64,000 nucleotides of DNA, from positions 8,618,001-8,682,000 of the forward strand of contig OZ017766.1 of assembly GCA_963969345.1 (NCBI GenBank). The letters run 5' to 3'. This DNA is from Turbatrix aceti. Taxonomy: Eukaryota > Nematoda > Chromadorea > Rhabditida > Panagrolaimidae. The translations under genes were made by a program, and so were the position numbers. The notes below the pieces were generated by a model that saw only the letters and a program-made list of their open reading frames with translations, did not search any database and was not told the DNA's origin. Each line of letters starts with the position of its first letter. Position 1 is the first letter of the stretch. This document shows, one piece after another, positions 1 through 12,087 of this stretch.

Positions 1-3000
1 TCCAAAAATATCCCACAAATTATCTACAAAATAACAGATCGTTTACAAATGCAAAAAAAAATTTCCACAAAATAACAGATCATTTACGCATCCAAAAATA
101 AATATCTAATTCAAAAGTTAATTAGCAGATCATTTACACATCTGCATCGTTTATGTAACGTACTTTTTTTTAAATGGTGCCAAAGACAATTAATTACATA
201 CCATTTTTTTCGGGGGAGTCAGAAACCCCAAAAAAATTTTATTACCACCTATCAAAAATTTTGAAGAAACGGAAATGACATCTTTCAGTGGCACGCGTCA
301 TAAATATTTTCTATTTTGGACACGGATATGACAAGCTCATGCCATTGGACTCTAACTACTAAAATGAAACAAACTATAAAAATAAAAATAAAAAACGAAA
401 AATTGTTTACAAATGCGTGTCAAGGAAGTATTATAATAAATATAGTACACAAAATTTTGTGGTGTTCATTGGTTTGGGTTACTGTAAGACTTGCAAAAAG
501 TGATTCTGATGTTTTCAATCTGTTTCTGAATTTTGAGAATTCAGCAGCCATGTGCAACTAATAAATTCTGTTTATGTCATCGCCAGTTTACGGTAATGGT
601 AGTTGCAGGTGCATTTTAAGAGGAACTGATGATTATTCTGCGTATTTCATTAATTTTTAAATAAATATTTAATAAAATTCAGTGCGTGTCTGGGGTCTAA
701 GAATGCGTTGTTAATTCTGCGAAGACAGGTGCAAAAACACCACGTCGGCAGGGTGCCCTCTTGGAAGACGGTGATGAGGTAGGAAATTTTTTTTTGTAGT
801 GCGTGGGGGCTTGTAATCTGCTTTGTTGTGTCACAAAATGACAATATTTAGAAAAGAAAAAAATTAGTCATTGGTTAAACATTCGACGGCACCGATTTAG
901 CAATTCTTTTGCAAAAACAGAGGTTACGGGAGACAAAAGATGAGTTGACACTGAATAAGTTGACAGCGGTGACTCATCCACCTGTTCACAGTTAAAGTTG
1001 ACTTGTTGCATGTGTCATCTCCCAGCTTTTACAATTCAACCCACGGAAGAATCTGATTTACAAAAAGCAAGGCAAAGACCCAACCGATCACAAATAGCCT
1101 CCCTCCGACGGGAATAACACCTTCAAGTTTAAAAAAAAAATCTCTTCCCGGAAGTTAACAGACGGGAATATGTATGCATAGTACATTCAATGTGGTTTGT
1201 TGAGTTAGCCAGTTGGCTATTTCGATGCTGCGATCCCGACAACATCCTGACACATTCAGTGAGGTAATAATCGGCATCAAATTTCAAACTGCGTCCATTC
1301 ATTGCGTAGGACACCTACTATCTCTTACCTGGAAGGATAACAGGTAAACAAGTTGTATTATATTTACAAGTGAGACGAGTACTACTACTACTACTATTAC
1401 GTGTTCCAGTTGAGGTGGGGTGGGGTGGCGGTGATGATGACGATAACAGCACTCGGATCTGGACCTCGAAGATTTATTTACAAACTGCAAACACTTTCAA
1501 ACCCTTATTTTTTTCATCACAGTGTCCGCCTACGACAACGACAACTTTTGTGACGTAGCTAAATACATGGTCGATGGGTTACGGTAGGAATGTAGTAGAA
1601 AGTTGTTTTTTTTTTGATTTTTTGAGGACGGGCCAATTTAAGCCCCCTCAAAAAGTTGAAATTTTTTTTTTGCTTTCGTGTCAAAAATAGCTTTCCGTCA
1701 GACATTTTTTAGTACGAGTGCCGTTGTGGTCAGGCATGAAGCCTGAGGGCACGACGGCCTTAACATGCACTCAGCAGCTACTATTTAGCTGTGACGCAAG
1801 AAAAAAAATTTTTTTTTTTTGGGGAGAGAGAGAGTATCTTATCTCTTCCCCGTTGTTGGGTTGTTGGTTGAAAGGGTCCCCCCCGCACACGTATACAAGG
1901 TGGGGGAGTGTAGTTCACGCGAAATATCACCAGAGAGAGTAAGCGAGAGAAAAAAAGATAACCACCACACAAACCCCATCCCACAGAGAGACCACGCCCG
2001 TCCACCCCGTCCTTGCCACGCCCGAGGAAAGAAGGAAAGAAAGCGACACGACGAGGGGGGCTCGACTCCAACCACTGCCTCCTCCCTTTTTTCCATCTCT
2101 CCGCCAAACTTGGAACGGTATATAAGAGACAAAACAGAGACGATTAGGCCATCAGACATCCTCGATAGTCTACTATTCGCTCATTCAGACACATTTTCTC
2201 TCTCATTCACGCTTGTGACTGACTTCTGACATCCATCCACGCGGGGCACACATTTTACATTTGTGTCCTCATTACAGTACCCCAGCTTTATCGGTACTGC
2301 GTATATTTTACGTATTATTAAATAATTGTTATTGTGCTCAGTGCCGTATCAGTCCCATTTTATTGCGACTGATATCGCGAGCTCATTCTTCGAGACACGC
2401 CAACATTCAGCGCCCAAGCCATCTCAGACATTTTTATTTCCTAATACTTTTACTCCTATTCTACTTGATGGCCGCTTGCCTGCCACCGTGGCGCTTTGGC
2501 CTCGACGACAACTGCATTGATCTGTATTAAAATACTCAAGGCTGTGCCATGGTTTACGATTTTTACATACGCCCAGAAAGAAGACTCCCATAAATATATA
2601 CGAATTCTACAAGCTTTATATACTATTGTTTTTTTTCTTTTATTTTGGTTTTTGGATTTATTAATATTTCTTATGTTTGTACCTCCATTCTTACTACGGG
2701 CTCAATCGTATCAACAATCAACATATCGTAATCCCAGCCTCATCATATAAACCTGGAATGATCGGTGCATGAATGCAGTCGTCGACCATACCTTACTACG
2801 CGTAATCAGTATCTGATGCTTACAAACAACGAAGAATAATATAACCCTATGGATGGGTTAGTTTAGCAAACTCTTATAAAAATATTCCTTTTTTTTATCC
2901 TGTTTGTAATTATTTATTGTTGTATAATTTTTTTTCTTCTTCTTTTTTTTACGATCCCCATTCGACACCTTCCGAAAAAAAACGTGTGTATACCTTGGAT

Positions 3001-6000
3001 ATGCGATATTTATTCTCGAACGATCTCGAAGCATGATTATTAAATAAATGAATTTGTTATAACATACTTTCAAATGATGCAAACAATGGGGTCGGGGGGT
3101 GGGGGGTTGTTGTTGTTGTTTGAAATCCATGCATCCATCGACATCAGCGTGATGTGATACAGTTTACGATTTGCGACTCAAGTTGATTTTGTTTTTGACA
3201 ACTTGACTTTTGATTTAATTTAATTTGGTAGCAAATGGTTGTTAAAAAAAGAGTTGGGTGGTGAAAGAGCACTGTGACGTAGCACTTCTTTGCTGACTTA
3301 CATACTGACTGAGGGGTGAAAGATACAGAAGCAATGATCACCTTCCCCCCGGAATTTTGGTTCCTTCACTCAGGAAAATGAAATAAATATAAATATTATG
3401 TAAATTTATTTCCTTGTCTCAAAAAAATGCCACAAATCCAAAACCCAATGCAAAACCGATTTTTTGACTAACATAAGCTTATGCATTTTTTTACGGTTTT
3501 CTAAAAATTATGTAAATTTGTTTTTCCAAAAGTGCTAATCGAAAAAGAGGATCGTCTGATGCTTGCGTGCGCAAAAAAAAAACAATTTGGAAAAAAATTG
3601 TTTACCAATTCGGAATGCAACAAAGACATCGTAAAATTAGATATTTACATATTTATCAGACAACAACAACTTTTCCGCGCACGTATGTATTATGCTAAAA
3701 AAATGTCCCAACAAGAAAAATTTCAAATTATTGTTGTTTGTTTCCATAAAAGTTTGATTTCCTTCTTTGTCCTTTGTCAAACAATGTATTTTGAAATCAG
3801 TCTGTGAAAGGTATTGCTTACGTCCTACGATAAACAACTACAAAATACGTATGTATAAATATTCACCTGTTAAAATTGTGTTTTGGTGTACCTAATTTTT
3901 CGATCGAAACAACACCAAAAAAAAATCCGTACCTCCAGTGGCATAATTAGCATACTGTAGGCCTTGAATTCACCCTGAAATTACCATCTTTCGTGATTCG
4001 ATGAGCAAAGAGCTATAGAAACAGTCCGATCAACGATTGTGACGTCATAATCTGATTTATTTAGTATAGTAGTTCTAAATACTTTGGCAGCCTCAGAGAG
4101 AGTGTAAAGAGTAAGACACGCAGTCCGCATTGTGTTCTCGGATCACTGGCAACTAAATATGTAACAACCTATGTACAGGGTCCTCTTCTTCATCTTCTTC
4201 TTCTTCGAGAATGAGAACGAGAACCGATTCAACCTCGGTCGTATTATAGTACATATTCGTCGACACACATATTTTTTTTTCTTCTTCTTTTTTTTTTGTT
4301 CTTACAGCGAATCCACCGGCGAACAAAATTAGAAATCACCTGGCACCCTCAACCTGTATTTTGGTGTCATGCGAAACTTGAGTGAGTGCTTTTTGAACGT
4401 TGTTCACAAAAAAATACGGACTAGAAAATAGAATTAGAAATTTAGAAATTTTGTGAATCATGTCATGATTCATTGCTTGCTGCTAATCGGGTTTAAAACT
4501 GATAAAAAAAATGTGAATACATAATATGTGTATTTTTAGAACACAAGTTTTCCCGGAAAAAAAACAAGCGCAGGCGTTTGTACGTATGTATAATATTTAT
4601 GTTTGTTGTTTGTATGTGGGTTTGTGTCAATAAATTTGTTTTTTATTTCCATAGTACATATGCTGCACCAAAAAAAGGCGTTCTAAGAACGAAGCAAAAA
4701 AAAAGAAGCTTGATTAGATATGTAATAAAGGAACCATTCCAACTCGCATCATTCAATTCAATTCAATGCACGTCGCTTAAAAAAGTTCCTTTTTGCGAGT
4801 TTTAAAGTCATCAAAGTTCAACCAGATTACTGAATACCTTCTTTCGACTTTTGATTCGTGGTGGCATGCTTCGTGGTGGCATGCAACTTTGTCATAATTT
4901 TGATAATTACCGGCAATTATGGCTACAAAAGTTTTGTGAATAGTTTTTGGGGATACGTCAGTTTTTTTTTCATCCCGTCGGTCAAGTATCAATGAATTTT
5001 TCAATTTGTTACGTCATGACTTTTTTTTTGAACTGAACTATGCCCGAGTGGAGAGAAGAGAAAAGAATGTATGTACAACACCAAAAAAAAAAGCAGAGCA
5101 AATGCAGGTTCAAAAATTTTAGGGGGGAGGGGGGGAAAGTTCACGTGAAACAACAACAAAAATTTGAACTCAACTCAAACTTTGCAGGCAGCAAAAGAAA
5201 ACTATGTACAATTTGGCAGTCTCCAAACCAGCTCGAAAGTTCCCGAAGTTGTCAACCTTTGCACCCTTCGCAGAAAGTCCCTATTCTTTTCTACTAAATA
5301 CGAGAAGTTGTTGACAAACAAACAACTGAGACGAAATGAAATTCATTGCGACCAATCTGTTGTTTTTCGCTGCAACGAAGAAGTCTAAAAATAACAAGAC
5401 AACGATTTTTAATTCGGTCAAGAATGCAGGAAAGTACACGTGCAAGAGAGCGTGAAAAATACATATATGTATCTAAAAATGATACGTACGAATTTTTCTA
5501 GTTCTTTCTCGGCTGGAAAAGAGAACAGGAGAGAATACAAAAAAAAATATTGAACAGAAGAAATCCGGATTTTTGCAGGGGAGACAATCTATTTTTTGCA
5601 CAGATTTTTTTATGCAAAAAAAATCCTGCGTGTCTAATATCGGTTATTTTTGAAAAACAAAAAAAGTAACTTCTAATTTTTTTTGCTTCAGAAATCCAAA
5701 GATTGCCCCAACGATCACACATCATTTTGTTAAATAAATGCAATCGTGTTTTTTTTCAGTTGATCACAAAAATCTCCCCAAAAATAGAAACACGAAATCG
5801 AATGATTTGAAATTTATCCATCAACATGCAACTAAAAATGGAAAGGGACACCAAAAATATAAATATACATAAATATCTAAATTTTGGATATGTATGTATA
5901 AGAAAATTTTCAGGGCAAGAAGTGGGTGTACTTTCGCGTCGAAACCTTCGTGAAACAAAATCGTGTAAAGACAAGTGGTGTAATATAATTCGTTCCAGGA

Positions 6001-6641
6001 CCAACGATCGCTCATCGCTCATTTCGATGACTTGGCGGGGGGTAAACAAAGGATGTCGGTTATTTTAGATAACTTAAAAAACCAAAATCAATATCAGATT
6101 GAAAAAAAAGGTGACAGGATCATAGAACAATGTCTGTACGAATGAATATGCATACAAATCGCAATGATGAACGATATTTAGTATGCGTTCTCCTGTTAAT
6201 CGTATGTCTAAAGATAGCCACACGAAACCGGTGTGTGTTTCTATTTTTGTCGCGTAATCCATCACGTCAACACTCAATTAGTGTGGTGGCAGTCGTCGTG
6301 GTGGTAGTAGGAAATTTCAGACTTTGTGGCGGGGGTATAATCGAGTGGGGCATCCATCTAAGTATCTATCTATGTATCTCGCCGGTGGCAAAGCAACGCA
6401 ACGATCATCATCATCATCGTCGTCTTCTTCTTCTCTACCGTCTTCATCTTTGTCGTGCACCGATGATAGCCGGCTGTCGTCTTCTCCAAATCAATCGATC
6501 GATTAGTTTGGTTTGATTTGATTTTGGAGATCGCTTCAAATCTTCTGGCGTAAACATGTGAACATTCGTTGCTTTCTTTCTTGGTTTCTTTTTTTTTATT
6601 CTGCTCCAAACAGAAAAGTTGAAACGTTACCAATCTTTTTC
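1..6641. other. No recognisable gene; AT-rich intergenic DNA with one GA/CT-rich patch
   Basis: I see no open frame with family resemblance or a consistent exon chain. The stretch is mostly A/T homopolymer-rich. Positions 1790-2250 are unusually rich in GA/CT and contain a TATA-like box (listed separately). Open frames here are short and low in complexity. Positions 6400-6440 carry a short ATC/GTC triplet tract. Confidence 0.6.
2119..2126 (+). promoter_or_regulatory. Candidate TATA box (TATATAAG)
   Basis: A TATATAAG octamer sits at the downstream edge of a purine/pyrimidine-biased patch (about 1800-2110) and is followed by a CT-rich, CATTC-rich stretch that could hold a start site about 30 bp downstream. 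No convincing plus-strand coding exon follows for many kilobases, so any transcript would be non-coding or have a distant first coding exon. The match could be chance in AT-rich DNA. Confidence 0.25.
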
Positions 6642-7182
6642 GCAGAGTTGTTCAATTCGACAATTATCAGCGCTCGCTCTGCTCACGCTCTTTGAGCAAT
6701 TCAATTTTCCGTGCTCGCTCTGCTCATGCTCTTTGAGTTCCTAAAATTTTCGCGCTCGCTCCGCTCGCGCTCTTTTATTCTCAGATCCTCTGCTCTTGCT
6801 CTGCTCACGCTCGTGAGTTGAGCAAGAGCGAGCAATGAGCGAACATGGCTCACACAAAAAAAAGTGAATTTTGAGCCAAAATTCAGTTCCTCACTAAAAG
6901 AAAGACCGTATACTCCTTGGAGATACCCCCAACATCGTGTTTTTGGTCGAAATTACCAGTATTTTAGTATCTGTAGCACTAAATTTATAGTGAGCAGTGC
7001 TCATTTTAAAAATTTCTCTTGCTCGCTCTGCTCACGCTCTTTGAGCAATTCAATTTTTCGTGCTCGCTCTGCTCATGCTCATTGAGCACTCCGATTTTTT
7101 GCGCTCGCTCCGCTCGCGCTCGTGAGCTGAGCAGGAGCGAGCAGTGAGCAGGAGCAATTTGGTGAGCATCGAACAACTCTGC
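6642..7182. mobile_element. Inverted-repeat element with internal GCTCGCTCTGCTCACGCTC repeats
   Basis: The left end reads GCAGAGTTGTTC (6642-6653) and the right end is its exact inverse (7171-7182). Inside, two clusters (about 6669-6845 and 7015-7165) consist of repeats built on GCTCGCTCTGCTCACGCTC followed by TTTGAGCA and a short AT-rich spacer. The clusters contain both orientations of the motif, so much of the element could fold back. There is no coding capacity. It resembles a non-autonomous DNA transposon or foldback element of about 541 bp. No clean target-site duplication could be fixed. Confidence 0.55.
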
Positions 7183-7207
7183 TTTTTCGCCGGGAGATGA
7201 AAAAGTT

Positions 7208-7432
7208 ATCAGACAATGTCCAAAAAACGCATTTGAAAACACATATATCCAAACAAATGACAACAAAAAACATTCAAAAACCACGTTTTTCAACATGAAA
7301 AATTCAAAAACGCATTTTTGCGCGCTTTGATTCTCGACTGGAAAATTTTTGTAAAGGGAAAATTTTCCGTTCGAGACCAAAAGTCTACTTTTTACAGTTT
7401 TCAAACTGCAGAATCTGTTCCAATTGTCTGAT
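7208..7432. mobile_element. Short element with ATCAGACAAT inverted termini
   Basis: ATCAGACAAT at 7208-7217 is inverted exactly as ATTGTCTGAT at 7423-7432, 26 bp beyond the previous element. The inside is AT-rich and includes a GCGCGCTTTGATTCTCGA-like stretch that recurs in altered form near 8450 and 8920. It has no coding potential. A degenerate partial relative, ATCAGACAACGTCC, is seen at about 8635. Probably a miniature inverted-repeat element. Confidence 0.4.
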
Positions 7433-9481
7433 CACTGCTACAATTGCAGTACACTTCGATTCATTGCCCTGGGCGTTGGTTGACGCGGTACATAAGAGAG
7501 GAGCAAAACGATTTGATTCGTCTGCTGTGAGAGCACTTGCACCCAAGAAGAACGAACGAACGCACCGAGAAGTTTTTGCGAAACGCTTCTGCGTGCATGC
7601 TTTTAGCGATAAATTTTTTTTTTCATCGCTTGTCTTGTTAGTTAGTTACTAATTAGACTGCACGATGTCGAGTTAAATAGTATTTAGTTCCTTCTCTACT
7701 TTTTTCCTGGTTGTATTTATCTACATATGTAAATCATGAATTTGTCACCCGGAGAAAAAAATTTGGGGGGGGGGGGGCACATAAAAAATGGTTGTACGTA
7801 AGTAATATGCAATCAATGACCGTTGTCGCGTGGCTGGCTGACGAGGAAAAAAAAAGAAAAAAAAGGGGTATTCTCGGAATGGATCACGCTGACGTCAGAT
7901 AGGTATGAGGAGATCGAATGACACGAGGGACTTTCGTCATTACCCTTCGGATTGGGTCTAAAAATAGGATCCGAAGCGTGTGATTATTGTTTTTTATGCG
8001 ACAACCCGACAACCTGTCCGTCTCGAAGGTTCAAGTCAAATTCCAATATTCATCATTTCTCCCCGACGAACGTCATTATGTGCTATCTTTTGCTGATCTA
8101 TTTAGTTCCAAGATGATATTTATGAAATCCAAGCCGCAATAGTAAGGATCAATCATTAGAAATCAATATTATTAATATTTCAAATTGTGCATGCCCAACA
8201 ATCACGTGTGATCAAAGTTTAGCAAAGTCTACACATTTTACACCTGCTAAAGTTTGATGATAAACACGATGCATCGTTGTCGGGGGAGCCATATCTTGTT
8301 TGGATTTTTCCAAAAAAAGAACTCCACGTGATTGTTTACACGAAAACAGGGCCGGAAATAGAACTAGGTGGCATTGTCTGGGGCAACACCAACAATCAAG
8401 GTTATTTGGATACAAAAAACAACCCTATAAAAATTTAAAAATGGTTTTTTGCGCGTTTTGTGACATGTCTCGAATGGAAAAATTTGAAAAAAAAATTTTC
8501 TCGCAAAACCCTAAATTTGTACCTAGAAGTGATGAATCTTTGATCATTAACTTGCAGAATTCATGCAATTAAAATTCTGACAGGTTAACGATATTTGCAA
8601 ACAAAATGTTGACGGGGATAGCGACACAAAATCATCAGACAACGTCCATAGGACGCACGATAGCGTCCACGCTCTTGGCACGTTTCAAGCACACCTGCTG
8701 GGGCTTTCCAGCCAAATTAGTGTTTCAAAAAAAAGAAGACATAAACAAATAACAATACAAAACATTCAATTTTGGGGGGCAAAAAAGTTTACTTTTGATT
8801 TCATTCTCTATTGAGAAAATTCTAAAATTTTCCGTGCAAGACCATTTTAACATTAAAAAAGCCGATTTATGGAACATGAAAACTATTTTTTAAGGTTCAA
8901 AATTCAAAAAAGTCATTGCGCGCGTTTTGGGTCTCGGATGGAAAGTTTTGAAACTTTCGCAAAAAATGCGCAAAAATGCGATTTTGAATGCTTCAAATCA
9001 ATTTTATCGTTTTGATTTGTGGAAATCATTTTTTTCAAATCATTTTTTGCAAGATCACAATGTTGAGCAACATCATGTTCATCTTATTCAGCAAATACAT
9101 CCAAAAATGGTATGTACATATTTTTTGTATGTATCAACAATGACAAACCAAGTTCGTAAAACTCATCAAACTATTTCGTTAGTCATTTTGCTTTGCTTTC
9201 ATCGATCCAAACAAATTCTTCCCGGTGCACATTCCGGCTTTTTATTCACACAAAAAATTTTTTTTTGTGTGTGTTCATCCATTTTCTGTCGAATGCGCCC
9301 AAATTTTTTTGCGGCAATACAGCCTCGGGCACGATCAGCGAAGCAACCACCCAAATATGTATATGTAATGATTGTTGCTCAATTAGCACCAGCAAAACTC
9401 GCTGCGTGCATGCGACCTCGTCGACACAAATGTCCGTCGCATTTGAATGAATTTGCACTCTTGATAGCGATTAAAATTAAT
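7433..9481. other. No recognisable gene; degenerate repeat fragments
   Basis: The stretch holds diverged copies of the sequence seen at 7208-7432 (near 8450-8520 and 8630-8950), homopolymers and a 13-G tract near 7766. The plus-strand open frame at 8927-9529 (200 codons) overlaps repeat sequence, shows no domain and has biased composition, so it is not called. Confidence 0.5.
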
Positions 9482-9694
9482 TTAATCACCATCACCAAAT
9501 TTTTTTTTTACTATACGTATACTATTTGAGTTGCCACAAGTTTTACACGTCACTGCGTGAGGTGTACTCGCATATGTACAACATCGCCTGATCGGCACAT
9601 ACCACCTGGCTGCACCTGTCTGAAACCATCGAGCCACCTCAACTGTCTTCGTTGATGACACAGAACCACAACGCGCACAATTTCTGGGGTTACG
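9482..9694 (-). CDS. Orphan terminal exon, cysteine-rich (CxxC ... CxxC), function unknown
   Basis: After a good acceptor (GTGTTTTCAG, ending at 9695) the minus strand stays open for 71 codons, with entry phase 0, to a TAA at 9482. The peptide has CARC near its start, a CC pair in the middle and CKTCG near the end, with aromatic and basic residues between, then a lysine-rich tail. Two spaced CxxC pairs suggest a zinc ribbon or a divergent GATA-like finger, but spacing between the pairs (about 40 residues) does not fit the classical 17-18. No upstream partner exon of matching phase was found; the last exon of the next gene upstream does not match. It could be a gene remnant or a repeat-derived fragment. 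Confidence 0.35.
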   Translation of the reverse strand, partial: RNPRNCARCGSVSSTKTVEVARWFQTGAARWYVPIRRCCTYASTPHAVTCKTCGNSNSIRIVKKKFGDGD

Positions 9695-10279
9695 CTGAAA
9701 ACACAATTTTTTTAGGGAAGTTAAAATTTAAAAAAAAAAAAAAAAGTTATACGACAATCGAGCTGAGACGTTATAAAATTGATCAGGTAAAAATTTTAAA
9801 TGACAATGACAATTTGTGCTATGTATAAAACTCGCGGGAGACTAATTAGTGCGAATTGAACTATTTTAACGGAATCTGAATGCTTTTTCTATTTTTGGAA
9901 CTACTATTTACGCTGTGGGCGAATGGTGACATTCAGTTGAGATCAGGAAATCAGAAACTGAGTTCACAGATAGAAAAAAAAACAAAAGCGTGAATTGGCA
10001 TTTTTTGAATTTTTGAGGAAAACTTTTTCAAAAACTGGCACTTTCAAGAATGGATAGCATATTTATTTTTACACTCACTCAGTCAGTTTTTGATGGAAAA
10101 TCTTTTAAACACAGAAAAATGAGGGGTCTAGAAGTTAAAAAATGACGAAAATAAAACAGCCATTTTGGTGTTTTTTGTTTGGTAAAAAAAATTACCCACA
10201 ATTTTTTTCACATGATACTCGTTCTTGAAAGTGCAATGATTTTTGAGAAATCTTGTGATGAATTTTTTATTTTTGGGAT
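9695..10279. other. No recognisable gene
   Basis: AT-rich, with several homopolymer runs and no open frame worth calling. Confidence 0.6.
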
Positions 10280-10743
10280 CAGGGTTCAGCGAACAGGCCG
10301 TTTTTTTGTTCGCGAACGAAAACGAACAGTTTTTTCAGAATTGTTTGAAAAACCGAACAAACGCGAACAATTTTGACCTTGTTCGCGAACGAATGTCGAA
10401 CAAATTATTTTCATAATTTGTGCAAAATTTTGTTCCCTTGAGTAAAAAACGTAAATTTGGGCAGTCCATCTTTTTCGTTTTTGATACAAGTTTTCCTACA
10501 TTTTTTATTGGCTAAATTTTATGCATGTTATTTGCCTTTTTTTGTCAAATAACATTGATTTTGACACCCTGATTTTACTTTTTCCTGGATTTTTGTTCGT
10601 TTTATCTGTTCGGAAAATTTAGCTTTGTTCGCAAACGAACACGAACAAATAAATTGACGAAAAATTTGTTCGCGAACGAACGCGAACAAATCAATTTAAG
10701 AAAAATTTGTTCGCGAACGAACACGAACGTTCGCTCAACCCTG
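10280..10743. mobile_element. hAT-like non-autonomous element, copy A (complete)
   Basis: The ends are CAGGGTTCAGCGAAC (10280-10294) and GTTCGCTCAACCCTG (10729-10743), an inverted repeat with one mismatch. Both ends carry several GTTCGCGAACGAA-type palindromes. The flanking octamers TTTGGGAT and GTTGAGAT agree at six of eight positions, consistent with a decayed 8-bp target duplication. CAGGG-type termini and 8-bp duplications are typical of hAT transposons. The 464 bp interior has no coding capacity. Related copies lie at 35479, 43111, 44212, 46950 and about 63596. Confidence 0.65.
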
Positions 10744-12087
10744 GTTGAGATCCAATCATTTTTTTTCCACACAGATTGCTACACCAGGTTTTTTTTAGAA
10801 TGTCATCACTCAAACTACCGAAAAAAAACGAGTTTAACATTTTCGAAGAAAAACGGTAGCGCTCCTAAATCTCCAAATCAGCACGTAGGAAACACGCCTG
10901 AATGCCGGGAGGAAGGGTGGGGTGGGGGTATAGGCAGGTGACCGTCATCGTCACAACCGTAGCCTGCCCGAACGTTTGATTCGCCTCGTGTCGGAGTCTC
11001 ATTGTCTGTCAATTTGCTAACTCAAGGATGAAATACGTCGCCGCAAAGATAGAAAAAAAAAATGATGATGATGATAATGTTTTTGGGTGTGTCACCGGCC
11101 TCGACAACCATTGCTATAGTTCCTCTTTTTTAGATCCAATTAGCGGCATGTCGTAGATTTTTTCAATCCTGTCCCTTCGCTGTACCTCCGACGATCGTCG
11201 TCGCGGTCGAATGGAAAGACGAAGAAAAAAAAACAGGACACGCAAGTCGGTACTTTGATCCAAATGAATTCGAAAGGGTGGATTGAGTGTTACGTCACGT
11301 GTGGAATGTGCCCGAAATACCGTACCCAATACCGAGAAGGAAGAAACGTCACAGAAAGAAAAAAAAAAAGTTCAGATTGGTGTTCAAGGGTCAGAAATCA
11401 AAAAGAAAAAGGACCTCGAAAGTTGAATTCGCTCCTGAACAAAGTTTGAGATGTCAAATTTTGATCCTATCGAGTATTTTTTAACTTTTGGGTACTAAAT
11501 TTTTCATGATTTCCTTTTGTTGTTGATTTGTTCATTTTTCGTAGAAAATAATAATTCAGAAATTTTATGTGTCTCAACACAAAATTATGTATTTTTATAA
11601 ATATTTTAAAAATTTGTCCTCAAATTTTTTTCGTAAAAGATGCAAAAAAAAACAATTTTTTTGTTTACGTTTTTTTTGTGTTTCTATAGGGAATTTTTTT
11701 ATTGCAGAAAATAAAAATGTTTTGCAATAAAAAAAATTTTTTTTGCGAGTAAAAAAATTGCGATAAATTGTATTTTTTTTGATCGCAATCAAATTTTTTT
11801 GTTTCACAAAAATAAAGCAAAATCCGTTCAAAAAAATAATTTTTATGCACATTTTTTTGTTTCAAAGCGAAAAAAAAATATTAAAAAAAAATATATATTT
11901 ATTTTTGTGGAAGTTAAAAAAAACTATTTTTTTCAGAAATAAAAAAATAAACTCAAATTTTTTATTTTGTCGAAGAAACGATAAAAATCGGTTCAAGAAA
12001 AACAATTTATTTCACTTCCAGAAAATCCAAGTTTGATCATACGGTACACCAAAAAAAGACAAAAAAATGGCAAAAAAAGAACGAAAT
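10744..12087. other. Intergenic DNA; no recognisable gene
   Basis: The stretch from 11600 to 12080 is extremely rich in A and T homopolymers. A minus-strand open frame at 11114-11329 ends in a reasonably protein-like tail but lacks a convincing acceptor and cannot be phased to the neighbouring gene, so it is not called. Confidence 0.5.
12006..12011 (-). terminator. Candidate polyadenylation signal (AATAAA) for the 12088-14812 gene
   Basis: AATAAA on the minus strand about 80 nt beyond the TAA at 12088. The position fits a short 3' UTR and supports treating 12088-12620 as the last exon. The region is AT-rich, so a chance match is possible. Confidence 0.4.

Noticed and set aside
8927..9529. 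200-codon plus-strand open frame
   Set aside because: It overlaps repeat-derived sequence, shows no domain or splice context, and its composition follows the local A/T bias.
11114..11329. Minus-strand frame ending RIEKIYDMPLIGSKKEEL as a further exon of the 12088-14812 gene
   Set aside because: Neither the acceptor quality nor the phase fits the possible donor at the end of that gene.
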